Source of the DNA: an uncultured Sphingomonadaceae bacterium | Lineage (GTDB): Bacteria > Pseudomonadota > Alphaproteobacteria > Sphingomonadales > Sphingomonadaceae | NCBI GenBank assembly: GCA_947493955.1 | Contig: CANLSQ010000001.1 | Location: 930,001 to 994,000, forward strand | DNA length: 64,000 nt | Direction: 5' to 3' | Part shown: positions 36,415 to 45,343 of the stretch, in pieces | Position numbering within the stretch: the stretch's first letter is position 1 | Layout of the letters: each line of letters opens with the position of its first letter | Translations under genes and position numbers: made by a program | Notes under the pieces: generated by a model | Told to the model about the DNA's origin: nothing | What the model saw: only the letters and a program-made list of their open reading frames with translations | The model's database searches: none

Positions 36415-37158
36415 ATGTTTGATCTCACAGGAATGACTGCGCTGGTAACTGGGGCTTCGGGCGGAATTGGGTCCGCGATTGCCAAATCTCTGGCAGCCCG
36501 TGGCGCGACGATTGCCTTGTCCGGCACGCGCAAATTGACATTGATGGATCTGATTCCGGAATTGGAAGGGGAGGGACATGTTGTGATCCCGTGCAACCTG
36601 TCCGATGCCGAGGAAGTGAATGAGCTTGTCCCCCAGGTGATTGAAAAGCTTGGTAAACTCGACATATTGGTCAACAATGCCGGGATCACCCGTGACGGGC
36701 TGGTCATGCGCATGTCGGATGATGATTGGTCAGACGTACTGAATGTCAATCTGGAATCGGCTTTCCGTCTGGCCCGTGCTGCGGCGCGGCCGATGATGAA
36801 GGCGCGCCATGGACGGATAATCTCGATTACATCGGTTGTTGGTGCCACTGGCAATCCAGGGCAGGTCAACTATGTCGCGTCCAAGGCCGGACTGGTTGGC
36901 ATGTCCAAGGCACTGGCCCAGGAATTGGCGTCGCGCGGGATAACTGTAAACTGTGTCGCTCCCGGTTTCATTGCCACGCCGATGACGGAAGCTCTGACAG
37001 ACACCCAGAAAGAAGAGATAAACCGCAAAATTCCGGCGGGAAAAATGGGTGCGGGCGAAGATATCGGTGCGGCGGTGACCTATCTGGCCAGCAACGAGGC
37101 TTCTTATGTCACTGGTCAGACGCTGCATGTCAACGGCGGCATGGCGATGATCAGCTAA
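36415..37158 (+). CDS. fabG: 3-oxoacyl-ACP reductase
   Basis: FabG reduces beta-ketoacyl-ACP using NADPH. This short-chain dehydrogenase has VTGASGGIGSAIAKSLAARGA (cofactor loop), LVNNAGITRDGLVMRM, the catalytic Ser in IISITSVVGATGN and the YVASKAGLVGMSKAL (Y-x3-K) pair. 247 aa, usual. It follows fabD by 32 bp. Confidence 0.97.
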   Translation: MFDLTGMTALVTGASGGIGSAIAKSLAARGATIALSGTRKLTLMDLIPELEGEGHVVIPCNLSDAEEVNELVPQVIEKLGKLDILVNNAGITRDGLVMRMSDDDWSDVLNVNLESAFRLARAAARPMMKARHGRIISITSVVGATGNPGQVNYVASKAGLVGMSKALAQELASRGITVNCVAPGFIATPMTEALTDTQKEEINRKIPAGKMGAGEDIGAAVTYLASNEASYVTGQTLHVNGGMAMIS

Positions 37159-37170
37159 CGGGCGTTTCAG

Positions 37171-37707
37171 ATGCTCTCCACTTTATTGCTGCTGGCAATG
37201 GCCACAAACCCCGGGCCATCCCTGCCGACGGATGGATTGCTGACCATTGAAAATCTCGATTGTGTGAGCAAGAAAGTCTCGGCCGATCAGGCGCAGGCTT
37301 ATTTTGCGATGGCGCGCAAAGGGGAGGAAGTCGACGCCTTTCAATCAGCAAACAAACTAACCGACAACTGTCAGGCTGAGCATGGCTGGACCGATATCCA
37401 GACGCGCAGCGCGTTTCGGATTTCCTTGATGGACGGATGGTTGTTGCAAGAAGGTCTGATCGAAAAAATTCAGAATTTGGGCGATTTCAAGCCATTTCTC
37501 GACCAATATTATCGCGATAATGTGAAACCAACCGGGCGCTATATGCTGGAAGATGTTTTTCTATCCGGCAAAATGGATAAAGATTTGACCGCAGCAGGCT
37601 ACCCGGAAGACAAGGAATTGCGTGAATTGGCCTATAATTATTGGGAATGGCGCGGCGCTCTATTTGGTATCGAGGAAGATTTTCGGAACGGTGAACTGCG
37701 ACAATAG
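37171..37707 (+). CDS. Hypothetical exported protein between fabG and acpP
   Basis: The 178-residue protein begins with a hydrophobic stretch (MLSTLLLLAMATNPG) that may be a signal peptide. The rest has no motif I recognise; it contains two Cys (DCVSKK and DNCQAEHGW) and a Trp/Tyr-rich end (LAYNYWEWRGALFGIEEDFRN). It starts 12 nt after fabG and is surrounded by fatty-acid synthesis genes, so it is probably transcribed with them; analogous hypothetical genes at this site are conserved in related genomes to my knowledge. No function assigned. Confidence 0.7.
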   Translation: MLSTLLLLAMATNPGPSLPTDGLLTIENLDCVSKKVSADQAQAYFAMARKGEEVDAFQSANKLTDNCQAEHGWTDIQTRSAFRISLMDGWLLQEGLIEKIQNLGDFKPFLDQYYRDNVKPTGRYMLEDVFLSGKMDKDLTAAGYPEDKELRELAYNYWEWRGALFGIEEDFRNGELRQ

Positions 37708-37815
37708 CGTGTAATGTTATGCATACATTCACAAAGCCGCGCTTGCCCTCTTGCAAGCGGCGCGCCATGCCACTAGGACAAAATGGAAATTAATACCAAA
37801 GAAGAAGGAACTCTC

Positions 37816-38052
37816 ATGAGTGAGACTGCAGACCGCGTAAAAAAGATTGTTGTTGAGCATCTCGGCGTTGAAGCCGACAAGGTGACCGAAGAAGCGGCAT
37901 TCATCGATGATCTGGGCGCTGACAGCCTCGACATTGTTGAGCTTGTGATGGCTTTTGAAGAAGAATTCAGCGTTGAAATTCCTGACGATGCAGCTGAAAA
38001 AATCGCAACGGTCAAAGATGCGATTGATTTCATCGATAACAATAAGGGCTAA
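37816..38052 (+). CDS. acpP: Acyl carrier protein
   Basis: ACP carries growing acyl chains on a 4'-phosphopantetheine arm attached to the Ser of DSL: here [22 protein letters not shown]. The 78-residue sequence [29 protein letters not shown] is canonical. Start ATG 37816 follows AGAAGGA with good spacing; the upstream in-frame ATG 37783 is not needed. Confidence 0.98.
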   Translation: MSETADRVKKIVVEHLGVEADKVTEEAAFIDDLGADSLDIVELVMAFEEEFSVEIPDDAAEKIATVKDAIDFIDNNKG

Positions 38053-38060
38053 TTGATTTT

Positions 38061-38168
38061 GGAATGCAGCCTGATATCCGGGCTGCTATTCCGGGGCCAA
38101 TGATCGCTAAATAATTACAAAGCGGCTCACCGGCCTGGGATGCATTTCCTGAACCGGTGGCCGCTTTT
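38061..38168 (+). terminator. Two hairpins between acpP and fabF, the second a terminator
   Basis: First hairpin 38061-38092: GGAAT-GCAGCC / GGCTGC-T-ATTCC, without a T tract. Second 38119-38168: AAAGCGGC-t-CACCGG pairs with CCGGTG-GCCGCTTT, ending in TTTTG, a strong intrinsic-terminator shape. This would limit expression of fabF relative to acpP, as very high ACP level is needed. Confidence 0.8.
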
Positions 38169-38207
38169 GAATTGGGGCTTAAGCAAGCCTGAAATAAGGA
38201 GCATAAA

Positions 38208-39464
38208 ATGCGTCGTGTTGTAGTGACCGGACTGGGTTTGGTAACGCCTCTTGGAGGAGATGTCGAAACAAGCTGGGGCAATATTCTTGCTTCAAAATCC
38301 GGCGCCGGAAAAATCACACGCTTTGATGCTTCTGACCAGAAATGTCATATCGCCTGTGAAGTCAAACCGGCTGATCATGAATATGGCTTTGATCCCAATT
38401 TGCGTGTCGACCACAAGGTCCAGCGTCAGGTTGATCCTTTCATTGTTTATGGCATTGATGCAGCGGGACAGGCATTGGAAGATGCGGGTCTTACCGAGCT
38501 GAGCGATGAAGAGAAGCTGCGTACCGGTTGTTCCATCGGCTCCGGCATTGGCGGTCTTCCTGGTATCGAGAAAGAATCACTGGTTCTCAACGAGCGTGGA
38601 CCTGGACGGGTTAGCCCTCACTTTGTTCACGGACGGCTGATTAACCTGATTTCCGGTCAGGTTTCGATTAAATATGGCCTTATGGGTCCCAATCACGCGG
38701 TTGTGACGGCGTGTTCCACTGGCGCACACAGCATTGGTGATGCAGCGCGGATGATTGCTCTGGATGATGCGGACATCATGCTGGCTGGCGGTGCCGAAGC
38801 AACAATTTGTCCGATTGGTATTGCCGGTTTTGCGCAAGCGAAAGCATTGTCCACCAAGCGTAATGATGACCCGACCGCTGCGTCGCGGCCCTATGATAAA
38901 GACCGCGACGGCTTTGTCATGGGTGAGGGCGCGGGCGTTGTTGTTCTGGAGGAATATGAACGGGCCAAGGCACGCGGCGCGAATATCTATGCCGAAGTGG
39001 TAGGCTATGGCCTCTCTGGTGATGCTCATCACGTAACCGCGCCGCATCCCGATGGTGTCGGTGCCTATCGCTCAATGGAAATGGCGCTCAAGCGCTCTGG
39101 CCTGACCACGGCGGATATTGATTATGTCAATGCGCATGGCACCTCGACCATGGCGGATGTCCTGGAACTGGCCGCCGTACGCCGCCTGTTCGGCGATGAC
39201 ATTGCGACCATGTCGATGAGCTCGACCAAGTCGGCCATCGGCCATTTGCTGGGCGGTGCTGGTGCGGTGGAGGCGATATTCTCTATACTGGCGCTGCGTG
39301 ACCAAACTGTACCACCGACGTTGAATTTGGATGATCCGGAAGACAGCTGCGAAGGCGTGGATCTGGTACCGCATGTGGCCAGAAAACGGGAGGTGAAAGC
39401 GGTTCTCAGCAACAGCTTCGGTTTTGGCGGAACCAATGCCAGCGTCATTATGAAGGCGGTATAG
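38208..39464 (+). CDS. fabF: 3-oxoacyl-ACP synthase II
   Basis: FabF condenses malonyl-ACP with acyl-ACP. The Cys-His-His triad is seen in VVTACSTGAHSIGDA (Cys), NAHGTSTMADVLE (His) and TKSAIGHLLGGAGAVEAIF (His), with a C-terminal NSFGFGGTNASVI. MRRVVVTGLGLVTPLG is the standard start. 418 aa. Its stop is 7 nt before mltG. Confidence 0.97.
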   Translation: MRRVVVTGLGLVTPLGGDVETSWGNILASKSGAGKITRFDASDQKCHIACEVKPADHEYGFDPNLRVDHKVQRQVDPFIVYGIDAAGQALEDAGLTELSDEEKLRTGCSIGSGIGGLPGIEKESLVLNERGPGRVSPHFVHGRLINLISGQVSIKYGLMGPNHAVVTACSTGAHSIGDAARMIALDDADIMLAGGAEATICPIGIAGFAQAKALSTKRNDDPTAASRPYDKDRDGFVMGEGAGVVVLEEYERAKARGANIYAEVVGYGLSGDAHHVTAPHPDGVGAYRSMEMALKRSGLTTADIDYVNAHGTSTMADVLELAAVRRLFGDDIATMSMSSTKSAIGHLLGGAGAVEAIFSILALRDQTVPPTLNLDDPEDSCEGVDLVPHVARKREVKAVLSNSFGFGGTNASVIMKAV

Positions 39465-39471
39465 CGCCACC

Positions 39472-40443
39472 ATGCGGCGCTTCGGTTGCCTCATCCTTGC
39501 TATCGCTACGGTCATTGTCGGCTTGGTAGCTGGTAACTTCATCTATGGCTGGACCGCCTCCGGACCATTGGAGCAGGAACGGACATTTATTGTTCAGTCA
39601 GGTTCCAGCCTCGGCATGGCGGCCAGGGCACTTGAGGAAGATGGCGTCATCAAGTCCGCCGATGCTTTTCTGAATCGCGCCAAGATTTTCGGTGGATCGG
39701 AACCGATCAAGGCGGGTGAGTTTGTTATTCCTGCAGGCGCAAGTAATGCGACGATATTGGGCATTCTGCAAGGCGGGAAAACAGTGCAACGGCTGATCAC
39801 GATACCGGAAGGCACACCCTCGATCATCGTTCATGAAAAATTGATGGCGGAAAAACTGCTGACCGGAGATATCCCGGTACCGGAAGAAGGCTCGTTGCTG
39901 CCGGACAGCTATAGTTTTGAGCGTGGGGAAAGCCGTGCGGCGGTTGTCGCTCGGATGCAAAAGGCGATGACGGATACGATTGCCGAATTGTGGCCCAAGA
40001 AAACCGCGGCCAGCGTTGTCAAAACACCTGAAGAAGCCGTCATCCTTGCGGCAATTGTCGAGAAGGAAACGGCTCTGGCCCGCGAACGGCGGACCGTTGC
40101 GGCTGTCTATAGCAACCGGATCAATCGCAACATGATGCTTCAGGCCGACCCAACAATCATCTATCCGATCACCAAGGGCAAGCCGCTGGGACGGCGCATA
40201 AGACAGTCCGAAATCGCGGCAGTGAATGACTATAATACCTATTCGATGGTTGGCCTGCCCAAGGGGCCTATTGCCAATCCCGGACGCGCTTCCATCGAGG
40301 CGGTGCTTGACCCGGCAGACAGCGATTATCTCTTCTTTGTCGCGGACGGCAAAGGCGGGCATGTTTTTGCCAAAACACTGGCCGAGCATAATGCCAATGT
40401 CGAAAAATGGTTCGCCATCCGCCGCGAACGGGGCGAGATGTGA
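39472..40443 (+). CDS. mltG: Endolytic transglycosylase MltG
   Basis: MltG is a membrane-anchored lytic transglycosylase that cuts nascent glycan strands and sets their length. One N-terminal membrane helix (about 4-28), a LysM-like region (FIVQSGSSLGMAARALEEDGVI) and the YceG domain: EGSLLPDSYSFERGE, AAIVEKETALARER with the catalytic Glu, LQADPTIIYPITKGK, NDYNTYSMVGLPKGPIANPGRASIEAVL. 323 aa. It often follows fabF in bacteria, as here. Confidence 0.95.
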   Translation: MRRFGCLILAIATVIVGLVAGNFIYGWTASGPLEQERTFIVQSGSSLGMAARALEEDGVIKSADAFLNRAKIFGGSEPIKAGEFVIPAGASNATILGILQGGKTVQRLITIPEGTPSIIVHEKLMAEKLLTGDIPVPEEGSLLPDSYSFERGESRAAVVARMQKAMTDTIAELWPKKTAASVVKTPEEAVILAAIVEKETALARERRTVAAVYSNRINRNMMLQADPTIIYPITKGKPLGRRIRQSEIAAVNDYNTYSMVGLPKGPIANPGRASIEAVLDPADSDYLFFVADGKGGHVFAKTLAEHNANVEKWFAIRRERGEM

Positions 40444-40451
40444 GAAGATTT

Positions 40452-40889
40452 ATGGCTAGTCTCCTGATCAACGGCCTGCTGGCACCGGTTTTGGCTATCT
40501 CAGCACCGCAATCACCGGAAGCCGCCGGGGAAAGCGGAGCAGAACCGGCGCAAACTTCGCCTGCCGATCCTGATATCCAGCCATTACAAAAAATGACGGG
40601 ACGCTATTATCTGCGCGGCGTAATGGAAACCGCTTCCGGTCTTGAACTGGCGGAGGACGGCAGTTTTAAATGGTATTTGATTGTCGGTGCGCTCGACATT
40701 TTTTCTGGTGGCAGCTGGAGCCTCCAGGACGAGCAGGTCACGCTGATATTTGATCCGCCCCCGGAAGGCGCGCGTTACGACCCTGTCGGGACGGTAATCA
40801 TGAGCATCGACGGCGAGAATCTTGTGCCGAGCAGTGATTTTGGCCGCGGTATCTTTGTGAAGGCCAAGCCGCCATCGGATGGGAAATAA
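40452..40889 (+). CDS. Small exported hypothetical protein downstream of mltG
   Basis: The 145-residue protein has a signal peptide (about MASLLINGLLAPVLAISA). The mature part has an RYYLRGVMETASGLELAEDGSFKWYLIVGALDIFSGGSW segment suggestive of a small beta-sandwich, and ends with a DFGRGIFVKAKPPSDG tail. No family recognised. Start ATG 40452 lies 8 nt after the mltG stop, so it may be co-transcribed; upstream in-frame starts lie inside mltG. Confidence 0.65.
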   Translation: MASLLINGLLAPVLAISAPQSPEAAGESGAEPAQTSPADPDIQPLQKMTGRYYLRGVMETASGLELAEDGSFKWYLIVGALDIFSGGSWSLQDEQVTLIFDPPPEGARYDPVGTVIMSIDGENLVPSSDFGRGIFVKAKPPSDGK

Positions 40890-41003
40890 GTACCAAATTG
40901 CCTTCAGGACATTCCTGGCTTTACGATTAGCCACAAAAGTGCAGATTTTTGGGCTATGGTCAGGGCCAGTTTCGACGGACAAGCCGCATAATAGAGGCCG
41001 ATC

Positions 41004-42215
41004 ATGAAAATAAAGCCTTATCTGGCGATCATCATACTGGCTGTTCTTTCGTTCACCGGGCTGCGCATGTGGCAGGAAAGCAGTTTTGGGACAGGACCGT
41101 TGGACTCATCCGCAAAACAGCAGGGGGAAAGCCGGGAAATCGCTTTTGTGGCCAATGCAGTTGGCGGCACGATCAGCCTGATCGATGTTGACGAAAAACA
41201 GGTTATAGACACGATAGATATTACTCCCGATGGCAAAAATGCGGGATTTTTTCGTGATCCGTTGCAGTCATTCGCGCAATCCATCGCGGAACAGCAGGGC
41301 GGCCTGAACTATGCGCAGGACAGCGATCTGTCGCAAGATGGACGTGTGCTGTTTGTTTCTCGCGGCTTTCTGGCAGATGTCGCCGCGTTCGATTTGAAGA
41401 CCCATGATATTCTCTGGCGCACCCCGATAGCCGGAATACGCGCAGATCATATGGATATCTCGCCCGACGGCAAACGCCTGTTTGTATCAGCGGTCATTCG
41501 CGGGGGTGATATTGTTGAAATACTCGACACGCGCACGGGTGATAAACTGGGGCATTTCGAAACCGGTGACTGGCCGCATGATGTCCATGTCAGCGAAGAC
41601 GGAAGCAGGGCATATGCCGCCAGCCTTGGGGACATGGAGGCAGAGTTGTCTGATCGCAACGCCAATGGCGATGCCTATCGCATCACCGTCGTTGATGCGC
41701 AGTCGCTGGAGGTGCTGAAGGAGCATAGTTTCGATGCAGGGATTCGTCCGTTCCAGATATCCGAGAGCCGCCGCATGCTGTATGCACAGCTATCCAATAC
41801 ACATGCCATTGTTGCACGCGATCTGGATGGCGACACCCAGAAAGGCCGTATAGACCTGCCGATCAAGCCCGGAGTCACAGAAGATGACTGGGATTTTGAA
41901 GCGCCGCATCACGGACTGTCGCTGTCGCCTGATGAGACCATATTATGTGTTGCCGGGCGCGCGTCTGACTATGCCGCATTTGTGGATGCTGCAAAACTCA
42001 CGCTAAGCGCGACAATCGATGTCGGCGATGCACCAAGCTGGTCTGCCTTCTCAGAAGACGGTGAATTTTGTCTGCTTGCCAACACAAGAAGCGATGACGT
42101 TTCCTTTGTCTCGTTATCCGCAAAGGAAGAGATTGCGCGCATCGAGGTTGGCCGAGGGCCCAAGCATATTACACTGGGCCGCGTTCCGGTCGATCTCTTG
42201 CAAAACCGCAATTGA
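41004..42215 (+). CDS. YncE-like beta-propeller protein, membrane-anchored or exported
   Basis: This 403-residue protein has an N-terminal hydrophobic anchor (about 5-22) and repeated YVTN/cytochrome D1-like propeller blades: AVGGTISLIDVDEKQVIDTIDI, DISPDGKRLFVSAVIRGGDIVEILDTRTGDKLGHFETGDWPHDVHVSEDG, GLSLSPDETILCVAGRA and FSEDGEFCLLANTRSDDVSFVSL. Such periplasmic propellers often bind cofactors or act as scaffolds. No haem-binding CxxCH is visible. Neighbours give no clue; function unknown. Confidence 0.75.
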   Translation: MKIKPYLAIIILAVLSFTGLRMWQESSFGTGPLDSSAKQQGESREIAFVANAVGGTISLIDVDEKQVIDTIDITPDGKNAGFFRDPLQSFAQSIAEQQGGLNYAQDSDLSQDGRVLFVSRGFLADVAAFDLKTHDILWRTPIAGIRADHMDISPDGKRLFVSAVIRGGDIVEILDTRTGDKLGHFETGDWPHDVHVSEDGSRAYAASLGDMEAELSDRNANGDAYRITVVDAQSLEVLKEHSFDAGIRPFQISESRRMLYAQLSNTHAIVARDLDGDTQKGRIDLPIKPGVTEDDWDFEAPHHGLSLSPDETILCVAGRASDYAAFVDAAKLTLSATIDVGDAPSWSAFSEDGEFCLLANTRSDDVSFVSLSAKEEIARIEVGRGPKHITLGRVPVDLLQNRN

Positions 42216-42268
42216 GGGGGCTAAAGCCTGTTAGCTAGCTTACCAGAATATAGCCTGATCACATCGGT

Positions 42269-43240
42269 TTAATAATTAAACCGGGTTTTCAAACTATCCC
42301 GCGCTTCCTGATATTCGGATATCAGAATATCGACCATATCCTGAACCGAACGGACTTCATCAATCGCGCCAATACCCTGACCGCTGCCCCAGATATCTTT
42401 CCACGCCTTTTTCTCGGTATTGCCGCCGGAACCAAAATTCATGGTCTTGTAGTCACCCTGTGGAAGGTCGTCAGGATCAAGACCGGCATTCTCGATCGAG
42501 CCGCGCAGATAGTTGCCGCTAACGCCGGTAAACAGGTCGGAATAGACGATATCCTTGGCACGGCCTTCAACAATGCCGTCTTTATAGCCTTGATCGGCAT
42601 TGGCTTCCTTGGTCGCGATAAAAGCGGAGCCCATATAACCAAGGTCCGCGCCCATAGCCTGCGCACCCAATATGGATGCGCCGCAACCGATAGAACCAGA
42701 CAAAGCGACCGGGCCATCAAACCACTGACGAATTTCCTGCATAAGCGCGAAGGGAGAGATAACACCGGCATGACCGCCAGCGCCGGCCGCCACCGGGATC
42801 AGGCCGTCGGCGCCTTTTTCGATGGCTTTATGGGCAAAGCGGTCATTGATAATATCGTGCATGGTGATACCGCCCCAATTGTGGACAGCAGTATTGAGGT
42901 CCTCAATCGCGCCCAGTGAAGTAATGATCAGCGGCACTTTCCATTTTTCGCATGTCGCCATGTCCTGATCAAGCCGGTCATTGGACTTGTGGACAATCTG
43001 GTTCACCGCAAAGGGCGCCGCCGGCTTGTCGGGATTATCCCGGTTCCATGCGGCGAGCTCTTCGGTAATCTGATGCATCCACTCGTCGAGCAGACTTTGC
43101 GGCCGTGCGTTGAGGGCAGGGAAGGACCCGACGATTCCGGCTTTACACTGCGCAATGACCAGTTCCGGTCCCGATACGATAAACAAAGGTGAACCGATAA
43201 GCGGCAGGCGAAGATTGTCGAAAATGGCAGGTAAAGTCAT
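42269..43240 (-). CDS. NAD(P)H-dependent flavin oxidoreductase, nitronate monooxygenase-like
   Basis: This 323-residue FMN TIM-barrel enzyme of the 2-nitropropane dioxygenase/nitronate monooxygenase family shows LPLIGSPLFIVSGPELVIAQCKAGIVGSFPALNARP at the start, AVNQIVHKSND, GADGLIPVAAGAGGHAGVISPF and ALSGSIGCGASILGAQAMGADLGYMGSAFI for the phosphate site of FMN. The GAGGHAG and MGSAFI blocks are diagnostic. It oxidises alkyl nitronates or reduces quinones; substrate not determined. The 104-bp gap to leuA holds no recognised element. Confidence 0.88.
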   Translation of the reverse strand: MTLPAIFDNLRLPLIGSPLFIVSGPELVIAQCKAGIVGSFPALNARPQSLLDEWMHQITEELAAWNRDNPDKPAAPFAVNQIVHKSNDRLDQDMATCEKWKVPLIITSLGAIEDLNTAVHNWGGITMHDIINDRFAHKAIEKGADGLIPVAAGAGGHAGVISPFALMQEIRQWFDGPVALSGSIGCGASILGAQAMGADLGYMGSAFIATKEANADQGYKDGIVEGRAKDIVYSDLFTGVSGNYLRGSIENAGLDPDDLPQGDYKTMNFGSGGNTEKKAWKDIWGSGQGIGAIDEVRSVQDMVDILISEYQEARDSLKTRFNY

Positions 43241-43344
43241 AAGGTCCCCAATTAAAAAGGCTAAACAGAAAAGCTTAGAAACCCGCCATACCGCAAGCGG
43301 CAGCGGATTCCACTGTTATTTTAACCGATTGCTTAATTCGGGCG

Positions 43345-45003
43345 TTAAATCCGGTTTACCGCGCTGAGCAGGGCTTCAACAGAGGCCCTGGCCACGTCGC
43401 TGTTGATGCCGACACCATAGAATTCGCGGCCATCGCCGGTCTTGCATTCGACATAGGCGGCCGCCTGCGCATCTTTGCCTGAACCCAGCGCATGTTCTTG
43501 ATAATCCATGATCTCCAGCGTGATGCCCAGCGACGAGGCGAGGGCGTCAACAACGCTCGATATCAGGCCATTGCCACGCCCGCTGACCGAAGTCTCGCCC
43601 TCTGGCCCTTTGACCTTGCCGACGAAGATTCGTTCGCCGCCGGTTTGGCTTTCCTGATAGTCGATCAGGCTATATTTACCGCCGCCATCGAGGTGATAGC
43701 GTTTCTGGAACGCGCCCCAGATATCTTCAGCAGACAGTTCCCGGCTTGTCTCGTCGGCCAGCTCCTGCACCGTACGGCTGAAATTGGCCTGCAGACGTTT
43801 GGGCAGCTTGAGCCCGTAATCCTGCTCCAATATCCAGGCGATACCACCCTTGCCGGACTGGCTGTTGACGCGGATCACCGCTTCATAGTCACGGCCAATA
43901 TCGCGGGGATCGATGGGAAGATAAGGTACGTTCCAAAGCTCATCATTGCGCTGTTCCTGCGCTGCAAAGCCCTTTTTGATTGCATCCTGATGGGACCCGG
44001 AAAAAGCGGTGAAGACCAGCTCTCCGGCATAGGGATGGCGCTCCGGGACGGGGAGCTGATTGCAATATTCCACCGTATTGACGATTTCATCCATGTTGGA
44101 AAAATCAAGTTCCGGATCGACGCCTTGCGTGTACATATTGAGGCCGAGCGTCACCAGATCGACATTGCCGGTCCGCTCCCCATTGCCGAACAGGCAACCT
44201 TCCACGCGGTCAGCACCGGCCATCAGGCCGAGCTCAGATGCCGCAATGCCCGAGCCTCGGTCGTTATGTGTGTGCAGACTGATGACTACATGATCACGCT
44301 TGCTGATATGCTTGCACATCCATTCCACCTGATCTGCGTAGATATTCGGCGTTGAAGCCTCGACTGTCGCTGGCAGGTTAAGGATGAGCGGTTTTTCTGC
44401 TGTTGGCTCGATAATTTCCATCACCGTTTCACAGACTTCCAGGCTGAATTCAATTTCGGCGGTCGAGAAGGTTTCCGGCGAATATTCGAAATGCCAGTCG
44501 GTATCAGGATATTTTTCGGCCTGTTCACGCAGGATGGTTGCGCCTTCCTTGGCAATATCCTTCACTCCGTCTTTGCCTAGCTTGAATACAACATCACGCC
44601 ATGCTGGTGAGACCGCATTATAAAGATGGACAATGGCCTGCTTGGCTCCTTCCAGGCTGGCAAAACTGGTTTCGATCAGGTCGCGACGGGACTGGGTCAG
44701 TACCTGCACCATCACGTCGTCGGGAATGCTGCCTGACTTTACCAGGCCGCTGATGAAATCAAAGTCAGTGGCGCCAGCGGATGGAAAGCCGACCTCAATT
44801 TCCTTGATTCCGATTTTGACGAGCAGATCAAAGAAACGCTGTTTCTTTTGCGCATCCATCGGATCAATAAGTGCCTGATTGCCGTCTCGCAGATCGGTGG
44901 AGAGCCAGCGCGGGGCCTTATCAATGATGCGGGAAGGCCATTGCCGGTCCGGCAAATCAATCTGGCGAAAGGGGCGGTATTTTTGAGATGGAACAGGATG
45001 CAT
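43345..45003 (-). CDS. leuA: 2-isopropylmalate synthase
   Basis: LeuA condenses acetyl-CoA with 2-ketoisovalerate, committing to leucine synthesis. Features of the long LeuA2 form: N-term PVPSQKYRPFRQIDLPDRQWPS, catalytic WLSTDLRDGNQALIDPM, the metal site VVISLHTHNDRGSGIAASE, GNGERTGNVDLVTLGLNMYTQG, and a C-terminal LeuA regulatory domain (VDALASSLGITLEIMDYQEHALGSG, AYVECKTGDGREFYGVGI) that binds leucine for feedback. Start ATG 45003 gives 552 aa; TTG/ATG farther up adds non-conserved residues. A leader with an attenuator-like structure precedes it. It stands apart from the ilv genes. Confidence 0.97.
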   Translation of the reverse strand: MHPVPSQKYRPFRQIDLPDRQWPSRIIDKAPRWLSTDLRDGNQALIDPMDAQKKQRFFDLLVKIGIKEIEVGFPSAGATDFDFISGLVKSGSIPDDVMVQVLTQSRRDLIETSFASLEGAKQAIVHLYNAVSPAWRDVVFKLGKDGVKDIAKEGATILREQAEKYPDTDWHFEYSPETFSTAEIEFSLEVCETVMEIIEPTAEKPLILNLPATVEASTPNIYADQVEWMCKHISKRDHVVISLHTHNDRGSGIAASELGLMAGADRVEGCLFGNGERTGNVDLVTLGLNMYTQGVDPELDFSNMDEIVNTVEYCNQLPVPERHPYAGELVFTAFSGSHQDAIKKGFAAQEQRNDELWNVPYLPIDPRDIGRDYEAVIRVNSQSGKGGIAWILEQDYGLKLPKRLQANFSRTVQELADETSRELSAEDIWGAFQKRYHLDGGGKYSLIDYQESQTGGERIFVGKVKGPEGETSVSGRGNGLISSVVDALASSLGITLEIMDYQEHALGSGKDAQAAAYVECKTGDGREFYGVGINSDVARASVEALLSAVNRI

Positions 45004-45050
45004 GGTCGATACTCTTATGCTGCAAGCGATTTCGCGCAAGGCGGAAATTG

Positions 45051-45167
45051 CTAGTTAATTTCAATTTTCTGGAAAAATAATCCCTTAGACGGGGCCGCTG
45101 CATCGAGCAGCAGCACAGCTACGCCTAAGGGCGCATAAGTCGGTGTAGCTCTAGGTTTGAGGTGCAT
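45051..45167 (-). CDS. Putative leuA leader peptide (38 aa, Leu-Leu-Leu)
   Basis: ATG at 45167 opens a 38-codon frame ending TAG at 45051, 47 nt before leuA. The peptide contains GVAVLLLDAAAPSKG with three adjacent Leu codons (CTG CTG CTC) falling inside the attenuator hairpin. An overlapping alternative frame starts at ATG 45172 (15 codons with CTA, CTA, CTT, MRCTSNLELHRLMRP) and stops exactly at the base of the hairpin. Neither has a clear Shine-Dalgarno; with the promoter candidate at 45180-45207 the mRNA would begin at or very near the first ATG, i.e. leaderless. Translation is not shown. Confidence 0.5.
   Translation of the reverse strand: MHLKPRATPTYAPLGVAVLLLDAAAPSKGLFFQKIEIN
45073..45131 (-). 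terminator. Attenuator-like terminator in the leuA leader
   Basis: On the minus strand CCCTTAGGCG (45131-45122) pairs with CGTCTAAGGG (45091-45082) as a ten-pair stem (one G-T), with a second hairpin CTGCTGC-TCGAT-GCAGCGG inside (45113-45095), followed by ATTATTTTT. Upstream, AGCTACACC and GGCGTAGCT (overlapping the 5' arm) can form a competing stem. These are the parts of a transcription attenuator ahead of leuA. The 300-bp gap between leuA and YHS1 is otherwise empty apart from promoters. Confidence 0.6.
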
Positions 45168-45179
45168 CTCATGACGATA

Positions 45180-45207
45180 TTCATATCTGTTGCGGTGCAA
45201 AAATCAA
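45180..45207 (-). promoter_or_regulatory. Candidate leuA promoter
   Basis: TTGATT (45207-45202) and TATGAA (45185-45180), 16 bp apart, resemble a housekeeping promoter; expected start of RNA is about 45173, at the first leader ATG. It would give a transcript carrying the leader peptide and attenuator. No experimental support. Confidence 0.4.
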
Positions 45208-45343
45208 CCATGGCGGTGAAATTATTTTGTAGGAAGTGAAACCTTTTTGCTCAGCCTCGCGAAAACATCAACGAGCATGACGGCTCAACGAAATTAATTT
45301 TACCCCTAATCACAAGAACTTAAACCTTATCAAGGAACTGAAA

